A DNA stretch of 49,058 bases. Origin: Cristatella mucedo (taxonomy: Eukaryota > Bryozoa > Phylactolaemata > Cristatellidae). The notes beneath the pieces were generated by a model that was not told the origin of the DNA, searched no databases, and was given only the letters and a program-made list of their open reading frames with translations. Made by a program: the position numbers and the translations under genes. Shown here piece by piece: positions 22,086 through 31,734 of this stretch. The stretch spans positions 1 to 49,058 of the forward strand of contig WPIO01000425.1 of the NCBI GenBank assembly GCA_009760855.2. The letters run 5' to 3'. How positions within the stretch are numbered: the stretch's first letter is position 1; the number at the start of each line of letters is the position of its first letter.

Positions 22086-22760
22086 AAGCGACGCAAAAAT
22101 TACTGGCACGGGCAAACAGATCAGGTATCATTGTGAGCCGTCATACCAACTTTGAAATTAAGTTAGCGAGTCATAGAAAACCAAAATTAAAGTAATAATG
22201 GTTTATTATAGTTATTACCCACCAAGTCTCAAACAAATTACGGCATAAGTTTCCGACACAGTCAGGCTAGAAAATTGCCTTACTATTGCTGACTTTTTGC
22301 AGCTACCCATTAACCTCCCCGCAGTTGCACCACAAACTGAAACACGATTTTCTTTCTTGCTGCAAGTAATTCCGTGCAATCTTACAAAATGTGGAGTTCA
22401 CAATATGGTGGAAAGTAATTTGTAACAAAAAATGTCACTTACTAAAACACTCTCCATATGACATACGTAAAATGAAAGCCTATCCAGACTTTGCAACTTG
22501 TACAATTTGGCACGGCTAAATCCGAGAGAGTAGCGGTGTACGGAAGACCTTTAAAAAATATACAACAAGTAGGTTTAAAGTTCTTTAAAATAGTATCCAA
22601 AAGCTGGGATCCCGATATTTTTGAGCCAGTAGTAATTGCTAGGAGTTCAAATTTCGATTCCGGGAAATAGCTTATAGCAGGAATCTCGGCCCAACCTAGT
22701 CATACGGCTGAATTTGGAAAATTGTGACACCATGGCAGGTGTTTTTATAACTCTTGTACG
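22085..22760. repeat. Distal downstream flank of gene copy A
   Basis: The stretch aligns with 47,340-48,060, downstream of copy E, in the same orientation: a GGCAAACAGATCA block at 22,108 and 47,352, GAAAACCA near 22,177 and 47,414, a GGTTTATTATAGTTAT-like block, AAGCTGGGATCC at 22,600 and AAGCTTGGATCC at 47,828. This shows that the duplicated unit reaches at least 2.8 kb past the gene. Confidence 0.6.
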
Positions 22761-23639
22761 CAATGCCACTCTTTATTTAACATTTTCGATCTTCGAAAAC
22801 GTGCCATTGAAAACTGGTATGATATTGCCATAATTAATACTTAACCGTTGCTAAAATTGCAATATGTGTTTTTCTTCGGTCTGACGTTTCTCAGTTCGTT
22901 TTACTTTGCTGATACCGTATATTTTTACACTCTTCATTTCCTGATTGTAATTAGCATTTAAATTGTAGTCGGATAACGAATTATGGCAGGGCATTGCTAT
23001 GTCTCACTCCTTTATATTTTAGGAACTTTTATGACTTTCAAAGTGAAATTTGCACACCACTCTGATTTCGTCAATGAATTGATATCCAAAATACGGAGAA
23101 CTGGAATATTGTTTTGGTATTGCCTCATAAATAATCATCAATATTTTCATTCAAAAAGTACCTTTGCTGGATGTGTTGGAAACTGATAAGTGCCCCCTTG
23201 GATGAACTGTCAAAACCATACCTCGACCCGACTCAGGGTATGGCCCTGTACGTGACTTCAGGGAATTGCACTGCAGCAGACTCAGTAAAAATACCCAGTG
23301 AATTGTATTGCATGTTGGGGCTGAAAGTCGTGCAATCACTCAAAGATTTGTAATTCGGTTGCTCCAAGTTCTTTGAAATTAAAAGCATTCGAAAAGATTA
23401 CTTGTGATAGAGTATCGTGCAAACGGGAGGCAGGTTTAAGGTTTGGCGCCGTAAGGTAGTACTCCTAAAAATAGTCCGCGATCGGCCATTGCGATCAGCA
23501 TCAAACTGATGACGAACCAAAACTTAGCTAGTGACAAAGCCTTCAGCGACAGGCACCTTGAGTGTCAGGCTCGACACGCAGGTAGAATAGGTGTGAGTAC
23601 AAATGGAAGGGCAGCCGTACCTCGTACGGACTTAAATTA
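22761..23639. other. No gene recognised
   Basis: Frames of 60-67 codons have no partner or domain. From about 23,200 on, the sequence may be a decayed continuation of the centre-like segment, but the match is too weak to annotate. Confidence 0.3.
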
Positions 23640-24085
23640 CTTCGGAGCCAAAGCCGTTTCTTCGTAATTTACTATAGTCTGGAACTCTTAGTGGACTGAC
23701 GTCACGTCACACAAAGATTTGACTGCTTTAAACAAGCTACTTCGTGTATTTTTCTTAAATCAGAATTTAATAGTTCTTTTTCACTGTTTCTTCGAGCTCA
23801 AATGCTGTGTGCTGCCATTAACGTCATTTAGGTGATGTCACTGTAGGCCTCACGTTGAGCATCGCCATTTCGTTGACATTGTGCTTTTTAGCACTGACCA
23901 CTACATTGTGCTTTCGTTACTGCAAATGTTCAGCACCTAGGACAACATTAAGATCTTGTGAGTGGTATACAAATACGTCGTTATTCCATAACCATTTACA
24001 GATAACCACCCGATCTACCAGTATATTCTGGCATTGTGGCAGACGAGCCAAAGATTGTACCATTAAATCTAGCAGCTGGTAATAA
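23640..24085. repeat. Centre-like segment left of copy A
   Basis: The segment matches 28,530-28,980 and 35,720-36,095 in the same orientation: GTCTGGAACTCTTAG, TGTGTGCTGCCATTAACG, GTCACTGTAGGC, TTTTTAGCACTGACC and CAGATAACC-CCTGATCT-type blocks. It includes decayed LINE-I 3' sequence and the start of the tRNA-like SINE. It shows that the next unit to the left once adjoined copy A. Confidence 0.6.
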
Positions 24086-24540
24086 TTCTAATAAACCATT
24101 CTTAGTTTTATTTTTGTGTTCGAGAAACTGGTAACTCAGTTTCACACTTAGAATGCCCGCTTGAATCACTACTCTATTTTTCAGCCCGTGCCAGTCATTT
24201 TTGTAACACTTTGCACTCTACTAGAGCCGAAACTCTATACTAAACAGGTATCATCACTGGATTTCGCCATGAATATCTAATAATGTATTTGCTAGAGGGT
24301 GCTTGGTATACAAGTTCTTCGATAGTTTCTGGAAACATTGATTTTTGATTATCTTGTACCACTTAATATGCGAGTCTGCTTTGACAAGAGAACACAATGA
24401 GTCTATTTCTCTTCTTTACATGCTACAATAGGCTGAAAATCCGTCACGCCTGACTTCTCAACACTCGCTAGTATAAGATAAACACAAAATCTTAAAACCG
24501 ACGTTTTCAGTTTTAAGTATGGGTAATTTATATTTTAAGT
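24086..24540 (+). mobile_element. Possible LINE-I remnant
   Basis: A CAGCCCGTGCCAGTC start and a GAGCCGAAACTCTATACTAAACAGG block resemble the poorly preserved LINE-I at 4,480-5,165, and a CCGTCACGCCTGACTTCTC block fits the region after WNSLP. The match is weak and discontinuous. Confidence 0.3.
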
Positions 24541-24793
24541 ACTATAGCACGTTAAAAACTATCACTAACCAACCAGTAAGGTCTGTTCTCATCATACACA
24601 CAAAGACTGAAAAGTATGCCTCTTTTAGTGTGCATTCCTAGTCCTTAATTTAAAAAAACGATTTATTTACTCTTAGGCGACCGTTGAAGTGCTTCTACTT
24701 GAACCGCTTTCCATCCTGATGTTTTATATGCGTTAATTTATGTCAAATTAAACTACATCCAAGATTTCCAAGCTGCTCCTAAATACTCATGGT
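24541..24793 (-). repeat. 3' flank of copy A
   Basis: Read on the minus strand, this flank aligns with the sequences after copies B (32,290-32,516) and C (40,190-40,450): an AAATCTTGGATGTA block, a GCATATAAAACA-like block, a GGTGGCCT-like block, GCACACTAAAAGAGGC and CCTTACTGGTTGGTTAGTGATAG. The match continues beyond the transcript end, so the duplication copied genomic DNA rather than an mRNA. Confidence 0.75.
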
Positions 24794-24799
24794 TTTATT
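24794..24799 (-). terminator. Poly(A) signal of copy A
   Basis: AATAAA on the minus strand lies about 60 bases after the stop codon of copy A. The same signal is found after copies C (40,172-40,177) and F (10,090-10,095). In B it has become AATGAA, and in D it is lost. Confidence 0.65.
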
Positions 24800-24858
24800 G
24801 AGGACAATCGCAGATGCTGGCATGCATCTCGTCATAGCACGTTATTGACCATCGGATT

Positions 24859-25338
24859 TCAACCGTGTACAAGAGCATTTGCAACATTATATGCTACGTT
24901 ATCAACAACGTGAGCGGTTCCACCGACAAGACGTGCTGCTCCTTGTGTAATTGCTGCACCGCTTCGAATCAATGATTCCAATATAAAATTCAAAAAGCGT
25001 TTTTCGGATTCTTGATAGTCTACAAAATTTAAATATCGTTTTAACTCGTCTCAGAGCGAGCTGTGAACAAATGTAATCGAGTAAATAGTAATTGCGAAAA
25101 ATTTACTTGTATAGGCTTGAGCGAGTTCTTCAAGAGCTTCACTGCTAACCTGGACATCCTGTTTAGATTCCTGCGAAGATATCATTCACAGTGTAACACT
25201 ACTATAACGTTGAAGATAAGGGTTCTCGAAAAGCGTGCGGAATGATCTATTAAACTGTTTGAGACTCACCTGACTTATCTCAGCGGCAAAAGCTCCAAAC
25301 AGAAGGGACACGAACACTGCAGCAGCTACTAGCTTCAT
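24859..25338 (-). CDS. Secreted Ala/Gly-rich peptide precursor, copy A (intact)
   Basis: Three exons join in frame: 25,270-25,338, 25,107-25,170 and 24,859-25,019 (294 bases, 97 residues). The introns are GT-AG and 99 and 87 bases long. Residues 1-19 form a typical signal peptide (VFVSLLFGAFAA end). Residues 20-50 form an acidic propiece rich in Glu, and Lys51-Arg52 is a convertase-type site. Residues 53-97 form a hydrophobic Ala/Gly/Val-rich peptide (GAARLVGGTAHVVD core) ending in His-Gly-stop, so C-terminal amidation is possible. The second intron must use the TTTTGTAG acceptor; the upstream TTCACAG gives an early stop. No cysteine is present in the predicted mature part, which is near neutral, unlike most cationic defence peptides. 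I do not recognise the family. A secreted host-defence peptide or a neuropeptide-like hormone are both possible, and that is inference. Only this copy has no lesion. Confidence 0.75.
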
Positions 25339-25386
25339 GGAATCTACAACGAGCAGCCCAAATGTGAGACAAAAATCTTCGGGATT

Positions 25387-25394
25387 GATATATG
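25387..25394 (-). promoter_or_regulatory. TATA-like box of copy A
   Basis: CATATATC on the minus strand lies about 50 bases before the start codon. It would put the transcription start near 25,362, in a TCTCACATTT context conserved in all copies. The other copies have weaker versions (TTATATGTC in B and C, TCATATGCC in D), which fits loss of promoter function. Confidence 0.4.
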
Positions 25395-25448
25395 ACCATA
25401 AACTCAAGGATAAATAAACAAAACCGGAAAACCAATTGCTCTGGTTCA

Positions 25449-25560
25449 TTTCACGTCCCTCGAACCTTTATCAGCCGAGTAGCAGTAAAAAATTATTTGG
25501 GACTATTTGTTTAATTAGTCTAACTACCATTACTTGGGTAAATATCGATCATACGTTTTT
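25449..25560 (-). promoter_or_regulatory. Conserved upstream block of the peptide genes
   Basis: Two blocks are shared with the other copies. One is GATAAAGGTTCGAGGGACG, about 110-130 bases before the ATG. The other is ACCCAAGTAATGGTAGT with nearby TAATTA and GATCGATATT words, about 170-220 bases before it. They recur at 31,520-31,624 (B), 39,393-39,500 (C), 45,963-46,075 (D) and reversed at 48,501-48,606 (E). GATA-like and TAATTA words suggest transcription-factor sites, but which factors bind is unknown. Confidence 0.4.
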
Positions 25561-26526
25561 ATCTTTCAAAGGATTATTTTTAGGAAATTCCAACTTTTTC
25601 TTCTGAAGTTCATAATTTTCCAATGGAAAGCAGTGCAGTTTGAATTTCAGGTATTCAATAAGTTTTGCTAAAATCATTCGTGCCGCCGATTTTAGAATTC
25701 TTGATCCTATAACTATTTCAATTAAAATAAGAGCTGAGAATTCCCAATGTCAATCCAGGTCACATGAAAGGTAGCAAGTCAACAGCTATCAAATAGAGCA
25801 GCAAAGGTATATGAGGAACATACCGATCGTAGATTCAATCTGTGCTCAATTAGGACGTTTTTCGCTTACCACTTGATTCATAGCTGCATGTGCTTATATG
25901 CATTGTAGTAACCTGTATTCCAAGAAATGCTGGAAGGGGCAGTTCGTGGTGGTGACTCAATCATCACTTTTGTTTTCGAAACCTCCATAATACACCCGTA
26001 TTTGTGAGTAATAGACCACTCGCAATCAACTTAATTGATCGGAAAGACGTCGACGCAGCACACAAGAGTTAACCTATGGCTTGCCTCTGGAAGCAAATAA
26101 CTGTAGTGTAAAAACCACACGGTCCCTAGAGTCAGCTTTAGCTACAAATCAACCATTCATTCTGAAACCCAGCAATCAGTTTACCTAAACGGCGTCTTTT
26201 GAGTTCACATGAAAGACTGTTATGTATTCCTTAGTGTGGAAAAGGGAGATCTTGCGATCAACGGTGCCAAATCAGTAAACCTTTTGACGTAACAAATGCC
26301 TTTGATTTAGCTTACTAATCTAGCATCTGGATGTTAATAAACGTGGTTGAATGAAAACCAGCTTTTACATTGGCTAATTCGAATTTTATGTTTGTGGATT
26401 TTCAGGAAGAAGTACCTCGACGTTGGGGCTGAGGAACGAGTAAATAATTGACTCCGTTTAATTAAAGCTAGCAACGATGCCGGTAATTGAAGATATACGT
26501 TCTCATGAAAGTTTAACGTCCAACAT

Positions 26527-26601
26527 GTTGAGCCACTGATGGGCTCCCATATAATGTCTTTTACATTAATCCTATTTCCGGAAGCCTACCCTCACATTTA
26601 A
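26527..26601 (+). other. Conserved short reading frame in the A arm
   Basis: The frame has the same 25-codon pattern as at 502-576: VEPLMG start, LILF core and EAYPHI before a TAA. The TAA is kept in most arms although the codon before it varies (ATT, ATC, ATG, GTG). The preceding sequence has a TGA a few codons upstream, so any protein would need an upstream exon joined close to this point. Confidence 0.35.
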
Positions 26602-27318
26602 GCTAGTGATGATTATTAGTACCTTGTAGGGATAGATGCAGGCGTTTAAACCACTGACGTCTAACAGCGAATGATCACTCTGGCATTGCATGATCAGCAT
26701 GCAGATCCTATGAATATCTCAGATCAAACGTTGTCACATATCGCGGTTCTTCTATCAGCCCAGCCATACCCGTCAGCTCGGAGACATCGGTATTATTTTT
26801 AAAAACTTTACAGGTGTTATTCATTACACATTAACCATTTTAATAATCTCAACCTAGATTCCACCTAATTGCCGAAAAGGTGACGTTCAATATTATAAAA
26901 AAACACTCAAAGAACGAAAGCAGTGGAGAACCTGACTGGAACGATTCATTTATTTTTGTACATTTAACATGTTATGTCCCGCTAAACAAGAGTTTTAAAT
27001 TATTTTTATTCACAAATGCAACGGAGTAATGCTGCCGCTTGATAAGTTAGATTTTTACTAGTCATTTGTTAGCTTAAGATAGTTCAAATTTGAAAGTTCT
27101 GAATTATAAGAGCTTAAACAGCGATTCACAAATTTGAATCAGCATTTCAGTTATTAACCAATATTGTATTCCTTGCTAGACAATCAGTCAAGGCCAGAGC
27201 TTTAGGGGGAGCAATAAATTAAGGCAAATGCAATCTGTTAATCAGATGAGTCAATTTCCCTGCAATTTAAAGATGATAAAATCTTATTCATACATAGCAG
27301 GAAGAGACTAAGAAACCA

Positions 27319-27453
27319 AGGAGTCTCCTAAAGATATGTATAGCTGGTCTTGCTAGTGTCGCTGTTCTTGCTAGTATTGCTGGTATTGCTAGTATTGAGG
27401 TGCAACATTTGGCCTCATCAGTCCAACGTAGTGCAAACTACCAGAAAATGTAA
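27319..27453 (+). pseudogene. Signal-peptide-like frame, start codon lost
   Basis: This is the counterpart of 34,497-34,643. The frame is open for 44 codons (SLLKI start, then GLASVAVLASIAGIASIE) and keeps its length, but the ATG has become AGG. The TATA-like word upstream (AATAAATT, 27,213-27,220) is weaker than in the partner copy. Confidence 0.4.
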
Positions 27454-28257
27454 TACATATGGTACAATTTGTCTCGGCCAGCTCTTATTTTGCAGCGAAT
27501 AAATATGTCAAAATGATTTTAGTAATGAATCCCTCTGCGATTTCACGAAAACTGCTAGTACGATATCTGCAAAGCGGGACCTTGAAAAATCTTCTGCTTT
27601 AAATTATCGACGGGGCTCTTGAACTGGCCAGGATCAAAATCAATATGTACTTCACATACCTTTAGTTGGCTGAGAGGTTGCTGGCTGAGAGTAACCTTAG
27701 CGTCACGAGTGTTTGGTGTAATGGCGGCGTTTCAAAACGACCGCTATATCGCCAGATAAAATGTCCTGATTTGAAAAGAGATAATTGTTACTCAAAGAAT
27801 GGGTTACATGTCAATATATAACTACAATATACAGCAGTGAATACATTCATTCATTTTATAACGTGAGTACGGACTTTGTGGCTTACTAGAATCTTGCTAT
27901 TCAATTTAGCTATGACTGAAAAGATGCATACTGGTTGCTGGACTAGATCCGTCACCCACCCGAGATATTAGAACAAGCCTGTATCTCAGTTTATCACCAA
28001 TACACTCTTCTCTGATGTGGACTTGGAGTTTTCCAATCAACTTTGAGTTAAATCAAACTTCTTCCGAGACGTATTTGCAAGTAAGTGTAAGATCATCGTC
28101 GAGCAATAACTTGTCCCTTATTTAAAAGTTCGGAGAAAGTGTCAGCGGTTATTGCAGCAGCTTGCAGTGGCAAATACTAGATCACCAGCTGGTGCACTGA
28201 ATACAAGCGTTTGCATAAGTAGTAAATGAGCTAAATTTTGGTCATGCTTAAATCATG

Positions 28258-28462
28258 CTACTTCATTTTAATTTCGCCATGCATATTTTGCATCCACCAA
28301 TGAATTCCATAAATCGATGATCGGGAGTGTACGGTCTGAGTACTCAAACCCTTCCAATCGGTGCAAAGCTGTGATGCTAGGCTTATCTTTCGCGACAGTT
28401 GTTTTCTTTTGGCAGACATTTTCGCAAATACGTCCAATGGTGAGTGCATGATCGCATTTCAT
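28258..28462 (-). other. Open frame in the centre, possible old exon
   Basis: The frame has 64 codons after a TTCATTTCAG acceptor-like sequence and contains CENVCQ and LPIIDLWNSL pieces. The same DNA at 35,450-35,650 (-) and 2,578-2,763 (+) is interrupted by stops, so coding is not conserved. It could be an exon of a lost gene or transposon sequence. Confidence 0.25.
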
Positions 28463-28529
28463 CCGGTTTCCTGAAATGAATTTCTCAGCTGTACCTGCTA
28501 CAAACGTTAATTATTGGGGAAGAAAATCG

Positions 28530-28850
28530 CTTGTCCAGTAATTTCCTGAAGTCTGGAACTCTTAGCGGACTGACGTCGCGTCTTCCCGAGGTTTGAAATC
28601 TTAGCTGCGTAGCGTATTTGTTAATTGCAGCCTTTAATAATTCTTTGTCACTTTGTCACATTGGTCCTTTGAACGCAGACACTGTGTGTGGTGCCACTAA
28701 TGTCCTTTTAAGTCACGTCACTGTAGGCGTCACGTCCAGCATTGCCATCCTTGTTGAATTTGTGCTTTTTAGTACTGACCATTACATCGTGCTTTCGTGA
28801 CATAATTATAATTATAACTATAATTATAATTAATTTACAACACCTATGGA
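28530..28850 (+). mobile_element. Old LINE-I 3' relic shared by several centres
   Basis: GTCTGGAACTCTTAGCGGACTG corresponds to the WNSLP region, and the GACACTGTGTGTGGTGCCACTAATG and GTCACTGTAGGCGTCACG blocks correspond to the LINE-I untranslated end. The same relic lies at 23,680-23,935 and 35,730-35,970, so it inserted before the unit was duplicated. Confidence 0.5.
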
Positions 28851-28907
28851 AAAATGAAATTCAGGTGAGTTTGCTACAAGTATGCCGTTGCCTTTTGTTA
28901 TCAATTA

Positions 28908-29120
28908 CAGATAACCGCCTGATCTGTCAGTATATTCTCGCATAGCGGCGGAAAAGCCTTACAGGCTATCATCACGTCTTGCAGCGTTTGTAAATGATCT
29001 CATACCGCAAGAGTCAAACCCACGACCACAGGACCAAAGTTGTGAAAAGATATCGCCTGACCTAGTGCACGATTGCGGCTCACCAACAATATCACAAGCC
29101 GCTGGCCAAGAGTGTGCGTA
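28908..29120 (-). mobile_element. Probable tRNA-derived SINE in the A/B centre
   Basis: Read on the minus strand, a CACTAGGTCAGGCGATATC block (A-box-like) is followed about 40 bases later by GTCGTGGGTTTGACTC (B-box-like). A 3' part then runs to GGCGGTTATCTG. The copies at 36,054-36,265 and 41,400-41,530 are in the same orientation relative to the centre. Confidence 0.45.
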
Positions 29121-29339
29121 CTTCGGCATCATAGTACTATGATGAACGCGATACTTTAGAGCTTTCGCATAATTGTTCCTGGGCATTTCTCAACCTGATC
29201 ACTCTAATAGCTGCCGGTTGATCAACGGACATAGAGCAATGCTTACAAGCAGACGTAAATAGTTCGCAATGACTTGCATGCTCAGACTTACCAGAACTGC
29301 TGAACATACTAGATTGAGCAACCCCCACTAAGGTCAAAT

Positions 29340-29740
29340 CGTGTATGGAAAATGCATTAGCTGTTCTATTCCTTTGCTAAACGACCTTTGGTGACAGAAG
29401 CGTTCACTCACCAGGTCCTGGACAATAAAATTCGCTTTAACGACGTGTTTTCTAACGACAACTATTGTACTGATGACGACAACGGCACATCCTTTCCAGC
29501 CTCCTAAGCTGCTACTTCCATGTAACTCACTACCTCAACTGCTCTTTTCACTCAGCTACGCTTGCCGCTTTATATTTGTTGGTTGAGATAAAATCTGGGT
29601 GGCTTCCGAATGCGTACCGTAGGACGCATAGCCGGTTAGAGCACTAGGGAAACTTCACCTGTGTAACCGCACATTGTCTTCGCTGCGTCATGGAGCTGCA
29701 CTCTGAATAAAATTCGATTACATTACCTAACCGGTAGGCG
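29340..29740 (+). mobile_element. Old LINE-II relic in the A/B centre
   Basis: The blocks GGTGACAGAAGCGTTCACTC, GGTCCTGGACAATAAAATTCG, CCTAAGCTGCTACTTCCATG, CACTCAGCTACGCTTGC, GAATGCGTACCG and CATGGAGCTGCACTC, with a GATTACATTACC end, follow the order of the LINE-II 3' region. Equivalent relics are at 36,490-36,865 and 41,790-42,165, so this insertion predates the duplication of the unit. Confidence 0.65.
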
Positions 29741-29814
29741 TTTGGCGTCCTTAGCAGTGATTCCAAGAGCTCTTGGAGGGACATTAAAATTTTTTAGCAA
29801 GAAAGAAGTAAAAC

Positions 29815-31734
29815 CAACTATTGCTTCGGGAATAATGCTCGTTTATTGATCCACTTGAAGCTCTGGCTTTGACTAATTTTCCAGCAACGAATACAATGTT
29901 GGTTAAATACTGAAACGCTGATCTAAATTTGTGAATCGCCGTTGTAGCACTTAGAATTTATAACTAACGAATTTTAACTAACTTTAGCTAACAAATGACT
30001 AGTAAAATTCTAACTTATCAAGCGGCAGCATTACTCCGTTGAATTCATGACAAAAATAAATTTAAAACGCTTGTGCGGCGATACTTTACTCCACATTACT
30101 TGTTAAATGAACACAAATAAACGGATTATTCCCGTCCGTTTATCCATTGCTCTCGTTTTGTCAGTGTTGCCCTAACATTTAACGTCAGTTTTTCTGCAAT
30201 TAGGTGGAATCTGCGTTGAGATTGTTTAAATGGCAAGAGATTAATGTATAATGATTAGCACCAGTTAAGTTTTTAAAAATTATACCAATGTCTCGGGGCT
30301 GGCGGGTGTGGCTGGGCTGATAGAAGAACCACAATATATGACAACGTTTGATCTGAGATATTCATAGGATCTGCATGCTGATCATGCAACGGCAGAGTGA
30401 TCCTTCACTGTTATACGTCAGTGGTTTAACGCCTGCATCTATCGCTACCAGTTGCTTTAATTCATCACTAGATTACATGTGAGGGTAGGCTTCCAAGAAT
30501 TTGATCAATTTAAACGACATCGTATGGCAGCCGACTAGTGGTTCGACATATTTGACCTTCAACTCTCATGAGAACGCTTATCTTCAACTACCGGGATTGT
30601 CGCTAGCTTTACATAAACGGAGAAAATTATTCTCTCGTTGAGCGGCCCAGCGTCAGAGTACTTCTTCCAGTAAACTCATTAGTATAAAAATTGGTATAGC
30701 CAATTTAAAGCTTGTTTTCAATTAACCACGTTCCATAACATCTAGATGTGAGATTCGTAAAGTGAAATCAAAGGCATTTGTTACTTAACAAAAATATACT
30801 GTTTTGGCACCGTTATTCGTAGGATTTCATTTTTCACACAAAGAACTCCAGAATAGTCGGTCATATGAACGCAAAAAACGCCGTTTTGGAAAACCGATTG
30901 CTGAGTTTCAAAATTAATTCATGCTTTGGAGCTACAGCTGACTCTAGGCGCCATGCGGTTTTTAGACTACAGTTTTTGCTTTCAGAGGCATGCAATAGGT
31001 TAATTTTTGTGTGCAGAGTCGACGTCATTCCGATAAATGCAGTTGATCACGAGAGGTCAACTATTCACAAATATGGTTGAATTCTAGTGTTTTGGAAAAC
31101 AACAGTGACGATCGAGCCACCACCACCAACTGCCCACTTCCAGAAATTATTGGAATACATGTTACTACGACGCATTTTAGCACGTTCAGCTATGAATCGA
31201 GTCCTGATCGAAAAACGTCAGTAAGTTTGATTGAATCTACAGTCGGTGAGTTTCTCACATGCCTTTGCTGCCCTATCTCATATCTGTTGATTTGCTATCT
31301 TTCTCACGAGCTAGAATGACTTTTTGAATTAACAGCTCTATCCTAAGTTTAATTGAAATAGTTTTAGGATCAAGTTTTCTAAAATAGGCGGGAATAAGGA
31401 TTGTAGTAAAACATATTAATATCCTGAAATTTAAACTTTACTTTTTCCACTGGTTAATTATTAACTCGAGTTGGAAATACGAAACTTTCATAATCGTATT
31501 CTTCGAAAAGATAAGAAATAATGATCAATATTAACCCAATTAATGGTAGTGAGAATAATTAAAGGAATAATCCCAAATAGCTGCACACCATTATTCGGCC
31601 GATAAAGGTTCGAGGGACGTGAAATAAACTAGAAAAATTGGTTTTCCGGTATTGTTGATTTATCGTTGAGTTTATGGTTATATGTCAATCCTGAGGATTT
31701 TTGTCTCACATCTGACCTGCTCGTTTAAGATTCC
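29815..31734. repeat. Right arm of the A/B unit, upstream of copy B
   Basis: This is the reverse-complement partner of the left arm at 25,340-27,225. The part at 30,246-30,925 is about 97% identical by eye to 37,963-38,930 (leaving out the LINE insertion there), much closer than the rest of the arms. It carries the conserved short frame on the minus strand at 30,473-30,547 and the promoter blocks of copy B at 31,520-31,624. Confidence 0.85.

Larger units (their letters stand above)
25340..27225. repeat. Left arm of the A/B unit
   Basis: This is the upstream region of copy A. It is matched as reverse complement by 29,815-31,734, upstream of copy B (roughly 80% by eye), and in direct orientation by 33,121-34,400 (higher). 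It contains the promoter blocks and one conserved short frame (26,527-26,601) and otherwise no gene. Confidence 0.85.
27226..29814. repeat. Centre of the A/B unit
   Basis: The centre is about 2.6 kb between two inverted arms and matches 34,400-36,950 throughout. Contents, left to right: the signal-peptide-like frame (27,319-27,453), an unexplained conserved stretch (27,454-28,250), a minus-strand frame at 28,258-28,462 that is open only here, a LINE-I relic (about 28,530-28,850), a tRNA-like SINE and a LINE-II relic. Confidence 0.8.

Noticed and set aside
21660-22136. 158-codon frame (+) and overlapping 105-114-codon frames (-) in the CpG island
   Set aside because: GC-rich DNA has few stops, so several frames are open at once on both strands. 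The products are low-complexity Arg/Ala/Ser-rich with no domain.
25020-25106. Alternative exon-3 acceptor at TTCACAG in copy A and its relatives
   Set aside because: It gives a stop within a few codons in A and D and changes the reading before the Lys-Arg site. The TAG acceptor about 40 bases further keeps all frames.
28800-28835. ATTATAATTATAACTATAATTATAATT palindromic tract as a regulatory hairpin
   Set aside because: It is a simple ATTATA repeat found in only one of the three centres, more likely LINE-tail slippage.
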